Assembly (NCBI GenBank): GCA_021018995.1 | Contig: CM037588.1 | Coordinates: 147,331,725 to 147,395,724, forward strand | DNA from: Chloranthus sessilifolius | Taxonomy: Eukaryota > Streptophyta > Magnoliopsida > Chloranthales > Chloranthaceae | DNA length: 64,000 nt | Reading direction: 5' to 3' | Shown here: one piece after another, positions 45,893 to 57,182 of the stretch | How positions within the stretch are numbered: position 1 is the first letter of the stretch | Layout: each line of letters opens with the position of its first letter | Position numbers and translations under genes: made by a program | The notes under the pieces: model-generated | The model's input: the letters and a program-made list of their open reading frames with translations, nothing else | The model's database searches: none | What the model was told of the DNA's origin: nothing

Positions 45893-46206
45893 TATGATTA
45901 AATTTATTGCATGCTATGATAGTCCACCATGTTGTATCTTTATACACTTCGAAACTTTATGATGATGTAAGATTTTGAATGATAAAAAAATTAAGAATAC
46001 GATAAAATGTTAAATTGAGATAGTGTTTGATTAGACCCAATGTCTTGATAGGGATGGAGTCTAATAAGTAATGGATGTTAGACCCAACGTCTTGATAGGG
46101 GCAGAGTTTAATAATACTAGAATAAGGACTCATTGGACCCAATGTCTTGATAGGAACGGAGTTTAAAAGTCAACGTATTGAGAGAGACATATAAAAGTTG
46201 AACTTA
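45893..46206. other. Unassigned repeat-rich sequence with hairpin-forming tandem copies
   Basis: No gene. Contains three copies of a 48-55 bp unit with the phrase CCCAATGTCTTGATAGG at 46030-46166, each with inverted ends (ATTAGAC/GTCTAAT in copy one). Possibly an old LTR relic. Confidence 0.55.
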
Positions 46207-46354
46207 CACTACAAAAAATAAGACTATATATTGACGGTAGGTTTTTTAACAAAAAGTTGTTGTTATTAGTCTTTTCGCTACCAAAAGTTGTCGTTGTTAG
46301 TCCTGCTACTACTAAAAAATGCCTTAATAGCTGAAACCCCTTATTTCTGTAGTA
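46207..46354. mobile_element. CACTA-type MITE 1
   Basis: 148 bp with terminal inverted repeats CACTACAAAAAATAAG and CTTATTTCTGTAGTA, flanked by TTA on both sides (46204-46206, 46355-46357). The 3-bp duplication and CACTA ends fit the CACTA (En/Spm) superfamily. Non-coding. Confidence 0.88.
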
Positions 46355-47939
46355 TTAAATGAGAAGATGAATTCATTAGATCGATGCTATGATGACCACA
46401 TGATACTTAGTGTGAAATATATTGTTGCTTATAATGATTATAGAAATGATGATATATTTTAATGGCCTAGTAAGAAACCTATGCAAAAAATGATTTTCAT
46501 GTTATGATCAGTGTTTTAAAACTATTAAGATTATTTTTGCAACATGCACACACACAAGTTGTAGAAATTATTATGATATTATGTTGAATATTTTTAAAAT
46601 TTTATAGGAATGCATGTCTAGTCCATACAAGTGTAACTTACACCATTTAATGTGAGTGGCCAGCTGAGATAGGTACAGCTAGGTACAGCTAATGACAAAG
46701 TATGAGTGTATAGTGATGAGACCGCATGCAATGCTCAAAGACCGGAGATGGATATTAATTAGGGCTTTGCAACCTAATTATTTATTTCCAGTTCATAAAT
46801 ATTTATTGAGCATTTGATGAAACAATAGTTATCTATGAGTTTTTCTTTATTTTAGTTGAACATTAATTATGATAGACACGCGTATGGAAAATTACAGAAT
46901 AAGAGGATTAGTATGCATAATTAGGAATTATATTTTATGATTACTTTTATTATGAGATTAATGCTTAAATAATTCACGATGAAGTTTTTATTTTTATGAA
47001 CCACTTGAATATAATAATTGTATTTTAATAAATGTGAAGATTTTGTAAATGAATTTTTTTCCCAACTGCTTAAATGTGCTCTTGTATTAATCTTTTGTGA
47101 AACTGTGGACTATAGTACTTAATAGTTCAGTCCAAGATCTTATAATCAAGGATTGTGAGGACTCGGATTGCTACAGTGGGCCCATGATCTCAAGAACTAC
47201 TTGATCCAAGATTGGAGAGAAAAATAATGCATCGCCTGATTTGAGGAAGTAAAAGTCTAGTTCGTCAGAGAGTATCACTCTATAAGGGGTAATTAGCAAA
47301 GGAATCACAAAAGCAAGGGCAATGCAAAAAATCTTACTAATAATAGGTAATATAAAGCAATGGAAAGACATATAATATGTTTAATGTTTATTTTCTTTTT
47401 TGGTGGGTAGGCTGGGCTTGGACCTGCGATCTTGTGATTGAAATATCGTCAAGCTTCCATTGTGCTTTAGGTCAATACCAGTGTTTAATCGTACCAGTTA
47501 GACATAATTAGGGTTGTCAACAGGTCGGTGAAGTGTTGATTCATGTGGCACACATCCCAAGAAGTGAGAGATCATGACATACTATGAGAAGGATTTTCAA
47601 TTCACTTTGGGGATGTGTTTCATGTGAAATCAACATTTGCTTGTCTTATAGGTGGGCTAATGATCTCAAGAGATATTGTGTGGAAGATTGGGTTGAAAAA
47701 AGGTATCCATTTTCATGATTTTCATATTTAAAGTTTCAACTTCTATCAACCTGACCTGACTTTTCGCAGATCATAGCCAAAGGTTTTGTAGGATATCTTA
47801 TGCCCGACCCAACCCGACGGGCTAGTTTTATGTTCAACTTGGCAAAAAACTTGGTTTGGTGGGTTGGGTAATGTAGTTACCCGATCACTGAGAACGCTAT
47901 TGGAGGAAGGACCCTATGAGTTGTTATTCACATTTACTG
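46355..47939. other. Non-coding relics
   Basis: No gene recognised. It holds LTR-like phrases (46600-46790, around GAGACCGCATGCAATGCTCAAAGACC) and an inverted pair with GTGGCACACATCCCAA / TTTGGGGATGTGTTTCATGTGA at 47543-47635 that looks like an old foldback element. Confidence 0.5.
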
Positions 47940-47949
47940 TCCCACTCAT

Positions 47950-48245
47950 GGTATCAAATATCGGTCGATACCAATACATATCGCCGATATGTATCGGTTT
48001 TTTGGCAAACCGATATGTATCGGTGCCAATACATATCAAGTATCAACTCAAGTATCGGTATCGGTATAGATATAAGCCGATACGGGCCATATTGGCCGAT
48101 ATGTAGGGTATCGGTCGTTACAGTATCAGTATCGGCCTCTATTTTCTTAATTTCTTTTTTTTAAATATACCTATACAAGTCAGTCGCCCTATTTGTATCG
48201 ATCCTCCATGGACCGATACCCAATACCAATAACGAGACACCTTGG
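47950..48245. mobile_element. Palindrome-rich insertion with 10-bp flanking duplication
   Basis: 296 bp flanked by exact copies of TCCCACTCAT (47940-47949 and 48246-48255). The interior is built of TATCGG/CCGATA words in both orientations (for example CCGATATGTATCGG). The duplication size would suit a Mutator-like element, but the termini are not clean inverted repeats. Class uncertain. Confidence 0.7.
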
Positions 48246-48348
48246 TCCCACTCATTTTGAAACGCTGGTGTCATTTCCACGCCACTTCTTGTTACACCCA
48301 CCTCACTAAAACATATGAAACATTTGTTGGCTCTTTTGAATGAATAGA

Positions 48349-48486
48349 CAGTACGAAAATAAGGGGTTTCAGCAGTACTTGCTATTAAGGCATTTTTTGA
48401 TAGCGGCAGTTTTTGGTAGTGACACGACTAATAGCAACAATTTTTTGTTAAACAAGCTATTGCTAATAGTCTTATTTTTTATAGTG
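48349..48486. mobile_element. CACTA-type MITE 2 (worn)
   Basis: 138 bp, ends CAGTACGAAAATAAG and CTTATTTTTTATAGTG, flanked by AGA (48346-48348, 48487-48489). The internal sequence matches MITE 1 and MITE 3 (TAGCGGCAGTTTTTGGTAG, AATAGTC). Confidence 0.85.
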
Positions 48487-48704
48487 AGACGATGGAGATC
48501 TTTTTTCTTCCCAATCTTCATATGGTAGATCTTGAGATCATAGGCCTTCCATCGAATAGTCACATGGTAATTTCACATGACACACACCCCAAAAAATGAA
48601 CATGATCATAGCGTACCATCAAACGTGGTTCACGTTCACTTTTTGAGATGTATGCCACATGAAATGAACATCTAACCGTCTGATACTAGGACCATGATCT
48701 CAAG

Positions 48705-49065
48705 ATCTATTATATTGAAGATTGCTTGCCTTATTTAAAGCAATCAACGAATTTTTCCTTTGTATTATTGAGATGTTGGTAACCTAAAGTGGTCTGGTAC
48801 TACATATTTTAAAATTGGGTACCATTATTGTCACCCAAAAGAATGCTTTCTCAACCCATGTCAAGATCTATTCTATTGAAGATTGGGATGAAAAATGATC
48901 TCTATCATCTGATTTAAAGCAATCAATGAATGTTTCCTTTGTTTTGTTGAGGTGTCTATAACCTGAAGTGGTGTGGTAGTAAAACCAGCCTAAAAAATAC
49001 TGCATATTTTAAAATTGGTTATCATTATTCTCACCCCAAAAGACTGTTTTCTAAGCCCGACCCAT
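48705..49065. repeat. Imperfect tandem duplication of about 165 bp
   Basis: Two copies starting near CAAGATCTATTMTATTGAAGATTG (48713 and 48863). They continue through AAAGCAATCAAYGAATKTTTCCTTTG and ATATTTTAAAATTGG to CAAAAGAMTG. No coding. The neighbourhood (48540-49340) has more copies of the first phrase in both orientations. Confidence 0.75.
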
Positions 49066-49941
49066 CTCTTTGAGCCGGCATGCAGTTTCTGCCTTTGAAT
49101 CAAATGGTGGAGATCATTTTTCCTCCCAATCTACTACACAATGGATCTATATATCATGAGCCTACCATCAGATTGTCAGTTTTTATTATACATGACACAC
49201 ATCTTAAAAAGTGATTCTAAAGTCATGTTTGAGCGTGATATGTATCACATAATTTTATAGTCACTTTTTTGGGAAGTGTGCAACACTTAATTAAAAAATT
49301 GACCGATGGTGGTAGGCCCATGATCTAAAGATCCATTGTACGTACGTGTGGAAGATGTGGACAAAAAACAATCACTATTATCTGAGTAAAAGGCCATTAA
49401 TGCATGCTCGCTGGAGGAGATGGGTTGAGAAAGCAGTCTTTTGGCCAGAGTATAACGATACCTTTGCAATTCCTCTCACATCTTTCTAAAAAAATGAGGT
49501 AGTGGAAGATTAAGGATATTATCATGGCCACGTTTTCTGAAGCCCATATATATTTAGAGGGTACCTCTATTCCTGCCCACCGCTTCTCTAAAAGTGCATG
49601 CATTCTTGTGCACTCACGCAAAGAACGATCTTTTCTCCAAGGGCGTCGACTTGATGAAATGCATTTTTTGGGGATCAGAAAAATGTGCACCCACCTAATT
49701 TTTCCTTTAGGGGAACCCACCTACTGAAGCACTCACCTTCTTTTTCATCTTTTCCGGCAACCTTCTTCTCTGACCACCCTCTTCCCCGGCCAATGCTTGT
49801 CGTCACCACCGCATCACCATCTTCTTTTTTCTTCGTTTTCTTTTCTTTGTCCTCCAACGACTTTACTTCTTCGCTAGTGACTCTTCTTCTTCTCCAGCAA
49901 CTCTTTTTCTTCTCCAACAACTCACAAAATCACCGATCATA

Positions 49942-50103
49942 CACTACAAAAAATAAGACTATTAACGGCAGTTTTTGCAGCAAAAAATTATCGCTATTAA
50001 CAAAAAAACTATTAAGACTATTAGTGACAAGGGTATTAGCGGAAATTTTTTTGTTGATAGCGGCAGTTTATGACTACCGCTAATAGTCTTATTTTTTGTA
50101 GTG
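49942..50103. mobile_element. CACTA-type MITE 3
   Basis: 162 bp with near-perfect terminal inverted repeats (CACTACAAAAAATAAGACTA), flanked by ATA (49939-49941, 50104-50106). It is the best-preserved of the three, and sits inside the Mutator-like element. Confidence 0.93.
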
Positions 50104-50274
50104 ATACCAACTATAATAATAAAAAAATAAAATTTAAAAACTTATAAAATAAAGAATCTAAACCTAAGAAATCCTAAAAAAATTTATATCCTAAGAAAAC
50201 TACTGCTGAACTTGTGGCGGTGCATACCCATCACTCACTATCAGTTGTAAAAGGCTAGTAGTGACCACCCACTG

Positions 50275-53164
50275 TATGACAGCCTAGATTTTCGCATCCA
50301 AAAAATCATGTCATCAGGATCATACTCTGGATGATCCCTATAACAAGACAAAGAATGTCTGCTCATCTAAGAGAAATCAGAGCAGCACTATCAGAATAGG
50401 CAGATCGAGTCATCATATAAGGCTCTAAAAGAAAGGAAAAAGAATAAAACATGCATATATGTAAAATCAAAAGAATATACATCCTCAAAAAGAAATCAAG
50501 AAGAACCATTGGTGATGGACATCAATCACCCAAAACAATGGTTCCCGATAGTGGTTCCTATAAAATGTATACAAATCCAAGTAAAGCATCTATAATAAAT
50601 AATACAGAAGGTGGCCACCAGGCACACAGATAATTCAAAATACAAGTACAGGTCTCAAAACAAACTAATACCCAAGTTGCTAATAGAACTTGTCAGCAGG
50701 GGTGTCAGTATCCTCCTCCTCTGCCTCAGCCTCCGGCTCTGGCCGATAGTCTAGATCGCTCTCAGTGCCAGGAACTCTAGCCTCAGAACCTATTATATTT
50801 AAAACAGGGTGAGCTAGCCATCTAAGCTCAATAGAAGAAATTCAGTTAAATTTGCATCTAAAATATAAAACATGATTTACAGAACATAACTCAGAATAGA
50901 TGATTAGGAACAGAGGATGCAAAGAGAAATAATTAGATGACAGATGCTAAATTTTAAAGAACATAACAGATGCAGAGTGTTAAACATCAGACAGAAGTTT
51001 CAGAGCTTTCAGATGCTATGCATATAATATTTAGTGACTAAAATAATATACTTAAGTAACTCCCGTAAATATAGCACGTGGTAGCTAGATGTGTGCCGAT
51101 GGATAACCCCGACCATCGTCGTTCAATGAATAATTTAGGGTGTTTGCATCAAGCCTCTACTAAGGAGAGCAACTTGTACCATCGGGTTTTCAAATCAGAT
51201 ACACGGATATCCCGTCGTGCCGGTCGTAGGTATCCTACCACGTCAAGGGGATTCGTCGCATGAACTTTAAATCAATACACATAAAGACCTCATAATCAGA
51301 TTACAGAATCAGATGGCAGAAACAGATGACAAAATCAGATAACATAACTTTTATCATATGCAGGCATGCTTTTAAAAGACTGAAATCAGATACAGATGCT
51401 CAAAAAATATACAGTCAAAATCAGATACCAGTTAAGTTAAATTTCCCCTATCTCAGATCAAGTCTTTCTAAGTAAATCTAAAGCTTTCTAAGATGTCCCG
51501 ATCTTGACCTAGGCCATATGTATAGTATACTAAGTGTCAGAATTGTCAGGATACAATTTGACACTGCCCAGTAGTGTTTTTCCCAGAAAACCAAAATAGC
51601 AGAAACTGGATAATTGATCGATCAATCTCATTATTGATCGATCGGATGCCTCACACCTACTCATTCAGAACAAAGGACATCTGATCGATCAATTCCCATT
51701 TGATCGATCAGATTTCCAAGTTGATCGATCAATTTTTATATTCAATCGATCAAACCCATCTTTATCACCTTCACAGAACTGACCTGACTTTGATCGATCA
51801 ATCTCCTATTTGATCGATCAAATCCTCAATTCGATCGATCAATCTCCATGTTTGATCGATCGAGTCAAATTTCCATAAAAACACACCTCATATTTCCAAG
51901 TGTGCTTATAAAATTTGATCGATCAAATCTCTGATTTGATTGATCAATTTTACAGTTCGATCGATCAATTCTCAATTGATCGATCGGTCCCTCATTATAG
52001 AACAGAGGCAAATTTGATCAATCAATCCCTTAATTGATCGATCGATTCCTTAATTTGATCGATCAATCTCCATACTTGATCGATCAGATTTTCAACGTCA
52101 GAAATTTCATAAAAACAAGCCTCCTGTTCTATAGTCTACTTATAAAATTTGATCGATCAAATCTCCTATTTGATCGATCAATCTTACCATTTGATCAATC
52201 AATTCTCAATTGATCAATTAGTTCACACTTGATCGGTCACTTCATTTTCTGATCGATCAGTGCCAAATTCGATCGATCAATTTACCAATTTGATTGATTG
52301 AGCACATCGGGCTCTAACTTCTCAAGAAAAACACCCGTCTTTTTTAAAGGGGCTTTATAAAATTCGATCGATCAACTCTCAAGTTTGATCGATCGGATTA
52401 TAGATTGATCGATCGGATATGACAGTTAAGCTGTCATTAATGGGGTTTGTTGCATTCAAACCCATTTCAACCCTAGCATTTATGATTATCCACGAATCAT
52501 TCAAGCCTCCAATGCACACATATTTAAGACATCAAACTCATATAAAACCCACAATAACTCACCTCTTTTGAAGATTGCTTCTTGGTTCACGGCATCCTAG
52601 GTCCACGAGGGTTTCGGATCTGGATCGGATGGTTTGACACTTTGATCTCTTCGAAGAACCAAAGGTACAACTCTACATTAATACTCAGTGTACTCACGCT
52701 CAGGCATCGACTCCTTCAAGCTCTAGGTCTGACTATCATGAATATGAGGTTCTCTCTCTCACTGGTTTCACAAAAGGAGTGCTCTAGAAATTCGAATCAC
52801 GTACACCTCGTGATGTTTTACAAGTAGGAACCAAACCAGATTAAAGAAGGAGATGAAGAGAGGTGAAGTTTTAATCTCTTCCTTCCCTTATAAGCTATCT
52901 AATGGAAATATCCAGGATATTTCCACTTCTAATACTTCAATCTAGTGTTGAGCGCACACACACCACACATGTATACAACATTCGATAAAAGATCTAATCG
53001 CATCTCAGGCATGTGTCACAAGTGACGCATCACTTCACACTCTCACAGATTAAAAGTCTTCATATTAATAATCATATATTTTAAATTTTTAAATTTGTCT
53101 CAATTTTTGTGCCAAGCACGGATACCAAAGCAGTCAGAAGGTTCGAGAATTTAGGGTCGTTACA
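50275..53164 (-). repeat. Element C 3' LTR
   Basis: 2890 bp with a polypurine tract at its start. It holds the palindrome array 51613-52418, a dyad-rich block (GGATATCC, CGTGCCGG, GGTATCCTACCACG at 51200-51245) that corresponds to blocks in A and B, and the conserved dyad GAGCTAGCCATCTAAGCTC at 50811-50829. Confidence 0.94.
51613..52418. repeat. Element C 3' LTR palindrome array (TTGATCGATCAA)
   Basis: About 30 copies of TTGATCGATCAA or close variants, often extended (ATTGATCGATCAAT), in the LTR position that holds TCGATTAATCGA in A and B. Confidence 0.94.
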
Positions 53165-53177
53165 TTCTCTCCCCCTT
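53165..53177 (-). promoter_or_regulatory. Element C polypurine tract
   Basis: The minus strand reads AAGGGGGAGAGAA immediately before the LTR start TGTAACGACC. Confidence 0.9.
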
Positions 53178-53368
53178 AGGAATTTTCATTTTCAAAAATG
53201 TCAGGGAGTCTCAGATAGGTCTACGACAGATCATGATCCTAACGTGTAGAACAAAACAGATAGTAAACATAACATATACAAACAGGCAAATCAGAATCAT
53301 GCAGGAAATAGTCGTACATGCAGACCAAAAATTTATACGAAAAACAGAGTTTAAAATATACACAATAA

Positions 53369-54805
53369 TTATAAAATAACATAAAAGGTATAGTGATTAC
53401 CTGTCGGTTGAGTTGATGATGAACCTGGCTTCGAAGGTACATCTGGTGGGCTCGGTTTGGGTGGCTTTGTGCGATAGTCATAGGGATACAATGTGTGCAG
53501 ACGGGCGTGTCTGAGCATAGGAGTGGCAGTGGTAGCATAGGCGTGCTGCATCAGTAGCTCGAGCATCCCCTCGTGATAATCCAATTGTCGATGTACCTGA
53601 CAATGGAACTCTTGCATCTCGTCCAATCTCTTGTGCACCCACTTGTTGTTCTCGTTCATGACGGCGACGAGGGATTCGAGCGTAAGGGTGGAAGGCTCGG
53701 AATGGCGTGTAGCAGCAGCACGTGTAGGTCGACGTGAAGGAGTAGGGGCAGGTCTAGAAGATGCCTCGGGTTGAGGTGGAAGGTCAGGTTGTGCCTCCCC
53801 CACATCAGGAGCTCTCTCAGCAGCCTCTGCTCCCGCCTCTACTGGAGGAACCTCCTAATCATCAGGTAGTCGCTTGACCAAAAGATTATAACACTTGGTC
53901 CAGTCTTTGAGCAAAAAGACTTTAATATTGTCGTTTCTCCTTGGCTCTCCGGGAGCCATGCTATAGGCCTCACGCACAGAGTTATACTGCTCTACCATGC
54001 GTGTGATCAGGCGTGCATAGGGCATCTCTCCATTCAGCTTTGCCTTCCTCGTCTTCTAATCAAAGGCATCAAGCATGCCGTCAATGACGACATCGGTGAG
54101 GGAGAACCAATGGTTCTCAAAGGCGGAAAATAAAAATTATCGTACGATGCCCGTACACTCTGGCCAATGTAAAAAGGGATAAATGGCACACTTGACATAG
54201 GTGTCAAGCATCTATAGGTTGTCAGGTAGTTGGGCCCTCTTGATTGATTGGCCCGATCCATGCAGTCCATGTGTCATCTTAGCGATGACATCCTCAAAAG
54301 AGACGTCCTTGATGTAGGGTGCCGCCAAACTGCACATCTCCACGTACCCGAATGGGCATTGCATAGCGACGGAGACGTGGAATTGGTTGAATCTATATTC
54401 CAACCCATCGATCATGGTAACCATTTGATGATGGCTACCTCCCCGTCGAAGGTGTTGATAGAATAGACATACTATCCTAGGGCAATAGTAGTCATGGAAT
54501 GGTTTGAGCATGGGTTTAAGCCCTAGTTTACCGATATACTCGATCGCCCATGTCATTTTGGGACGATCGTCGAATAGAGCGGGGGTGAACTCGTATTCGG
54601 ACAAAAAGCTTTTGGTATTCCACCCATCCTTCGAAAGTTCCCATTCTATGAGTGGCAGTTGGGGTGGTTGAACGGGTGGCATAGGTGGCACGTGTGGTGC
54701 CACGGGCGGTACAAGGGGTTGTACTACCAGTTCTACGAGCGGGGTAGGTACACGTACCCGCGACATGGGAACCTTGCGTGAAGCGTTCTTCGTGCGCGGT
54801 CCCAT
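53369..54805 (-). pseudogene. Element C extra gene (aORF)
   Basis: Start ATG 54805 (MGPRTKNASRK), basic then Pro/Val-rich (PPVAPHVPPMPPVQPP). Domain: WNTKSFLSEYEFTPALF, YYCPRIVCLFYQHL, GSGQSIKRAQLPDNL, then after a stop MLDTYVKCAIYPF, and after further frame changes KLNGEMPYARLITRM and KCYNLLVKRLPDD. The C-terminus (53369-53803) is Pro-rich, then a probable coiled coil (LESLVAVMNENNKWVHKRLDEM, VHRQLDYHEGML) and a Pro-rich end. It is the best view of the tail of this gene. It resembles the A and B genes at the same motifs but is clearly diverged, so the gene is old in this lineage. Function unknown. Confidence 0.82.
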
Positions 54806-55039
54806 GGTCTTAAATATACCAAAAATATACAAAAACCTAATGAAATTGAGAAGTTTAGGGTTTATCGAGACAAATAACAAAATTCGTGATCTGAGGAAGT
54901 CGAAACGAGGAGTGGTTGTAGTTGGAAGTAGCCAGAACCAAGTTCGCACACAAGAGAGACAAAGTCCTCTCGCTCGATGGGTTTCTTTTGATCGTTCAAA
55001 TGGGCTTTTTCAAAGCCCAATGCCAGTTAAATCGATAAA

Positions 55040-55374
55040 TTTGATCAATCAATGCTCAATTGATCGATTGGATTTGAACATGAAAAAGCCCTAACCCGAC
55101 AGATTGATTACTCAATCCTCTAGGTTGATCGACCGGACTTCAAAATTGATCGATCAATTGGTCCAATTGATCGATTGAATATGTACAAAACCCAAAATCC
55201 ACTTTATCGATCAATCCCTAAATTGATCGATCGGATTAACAGTCGATCGATCAAGTATCTAATTTGATCGATCGGATTGGTCTAAATTGAAATTTCAAGA
55301 TTGATCGATCAACTAGTCAGGTTGATCGATCGGATTCATATTTGATCGATCAAATCATTACTTTGATCTATTGA
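55040..55374. repeat. Element C internal palindrome array between chromodomain and aORF
   Basis: About 13 copies of TTGATCGATCAA or variants, matching C's LTR array and not the motif of A and B. Confidence 0.93.
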
Positions 55375-55569
55375 ATCTGACAGCAAAGCTATCCTCCAAA
55401 AATGCAGGTGTAAATGACCTGAGAGTATCGCCATAGTTCAACGGTGATACTACAATGTTATATGATTACGTTAAGCTATGCACACATGCTTAACATATAT
55501 GCTCAAGTGATCTAACAAGGACACAGTACAAATAAATAATTTAAACTGAATATCGAACTTACCTCGCCT

Positions 55570-55989
55570 ATCAGTTGAACAAATGTGGGTACTGCTCGCG
55601 AAATTTCCGCTTTGTGCTCCCAGGTAGCCTTCGTAGCTGAATGATTATGTCACCTTACTAATACGAGTGGAATCAACTTGGTTTGCAAAACCTGATCTTT
55701 ACGGTCCAAGATCTCGACAGGTTCCTCAATCAGAGTCAGATCCTCTTGAAGTTCCATCGGCTAAAAATCCAATATATGAGTTGGGTCTGTCACGTATTTC
55801 CGTAGCATGAAAATATAGAAGATATTATACATACTTGCCAATTGTGGTGCAAAGCAATCCTATATGTGACTTCACCAACCCGACCTAGTACTTCAAAAGG
55901 TCCAATATAATATGGACTCAACTTTCCACGTTTCCAAAACGTATCACGCCCTTTGTTGGCGAGATTTTCACGAATACCTAGTCTCCTAC
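55570..55989 (-). pseudogene. Element C integrase C-terminus and chromodomain
   Basis: Follows the candidate intron: V-G-D then TAG, VFVKISP, a run to the conserved start of the tail, then EEPVEILDRKDQVLQTKLIPLVLVR, a TGA in place of the first conserved W, HNHSATKATWEHKAEI. The chromodomain is thus damaged at an aromatic residue but recognisable. Confidence 0.82.
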
Positions 55990-56063
55990 CTGAAAAAAAG
56001 TATTAATTTCATACCAATTGAACAAATAGAAAAACCTAAGGTTTTGAATGCAACTAAGTATAC
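55990..56063 (-). other. Candidate intron inside element C integrase
   Basis: On the minus strand AACTTTCAG is followed by GTATACTTAG; 74 bases later TACTTTTTTTCAG is followed by GTAGGAGAC. Removal restores V-N-F-Q-V-G-D in phase 0, the sequence that is continuous in A and B. It has a T-rich tract before the acceptor and an ATTAAT-like branch region. Left in place it adds several stops. Confidence 0.8.
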
Positions 56064-57182
56064 CTGAAAGTTAACGTGCATCCGATAAAGATCGGCATAA
56101 CTCTTTTAGAGACTTTGAGCAACCCGTAATCTCTCGCAGATCAACTGAACCGTCCCAATTGCACTATTCATGATATCAGGTCCCAAAATAAGCTTTTCAC
56201 TGACTTCCAAAAATCTGCATTAGCGTCCATATAAGGCTTCGTAAGGTGCCATACCAAAACTAGATTGATAACTGTTACTATAAGCGAACTCAATCAGAGG
56301 CAAATGTTGATCCCATGATCCATGAAAGTCCAACATATATGCATGCAACATATCCTCTATGATCTGATTCACTCTCTCAGTCTGCCCATCTATCTGAGGA
56401 TGAAAAGCTGAGCTAAATTCCAGTTTAAACTCTATGCCTTCTTGAAATCAATGCCAAAATTACGACGTGTAAAGCGGATCTCTATCACACACAATACTGA
56501 CTGGTATACCATGAAGCTAAACTATTTCTTTCATGTACAGCTCAGCGAGCTTATTGGCTGTATACGTAGTTATATAAGGCAGAAAATGTGTAGACTTAAT
56601 CAGTCTATCCATAATAACCCAGATGGTATTGTGTTTTCTCAATGTTTTCGATAATCCTAATACAAAATCTATAGAAATGGCTCCCCATTTTCATTCAGGC
56701 ACTAATAATGGTTGCAATAACCTTGCAAGATTTCAATGGTCTACTTTTACTTGCTGGCAGATCAAACATCAAGACATGTATTCTGCAATATCTTTCTTCA
56801 ATCCTCTCCACTAGAAGCTTCGCTTCAAATCTTGATACATCTTGGTACTCCTAGGATGTATAGCATACATTGACTTATGAGCTTCTTCTAAAATGGAATC
56901 TTTAAGGTCCTTGTTAACAGGTATGCATATTCGATCTCGAAATAATAAAGTACCATCATCCTTGATAGAAAAATTCATTCTGTTTCCATTGATCACATCC
57001 TTTCTAATAGTCATGAGCTCATCATCAATCATCTGGAGCTTACGTATGTTATCGAATAACGTGAGTCGTATCATAAGGGTAGCCATCAGTAAACCTAAAC
57101 CTCTGGCATCAAACCATGTATCACATAAGGCCAAGTCCTCAAGTAGATGCCACCTTTGTATTCTGGAGATAAGATGTGACAA
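56064..57182 (-). pseudogene. Element C integrase
   Basis: The frame from 57182 has LLEDLALCD, LFRDRICIPVNKDLKDSILEEAHKSMYAIHPRSTKMYQDLKRSF. After a stop come CLICQQVKVDH, the first Asp (AISIDFVLGL), second Asp (SIVCDRDPLYTS), FHPQIDGQTERVNQIIEDML with the catalytic Glu, then FAYSNSYQSSFGMAPYEALYGR. The catalytic triad is visible. At least seven stops (for example CAG to TAG types) interrupt it. Confidence 0.88.

Noticed and set aside
22480..54805. Extra gene as a retroviral env
   Set aside because: No signal peptide, no membrane segment, no Cys pattern, and its motifs point to a soluble plant transposon-protein-like domain.
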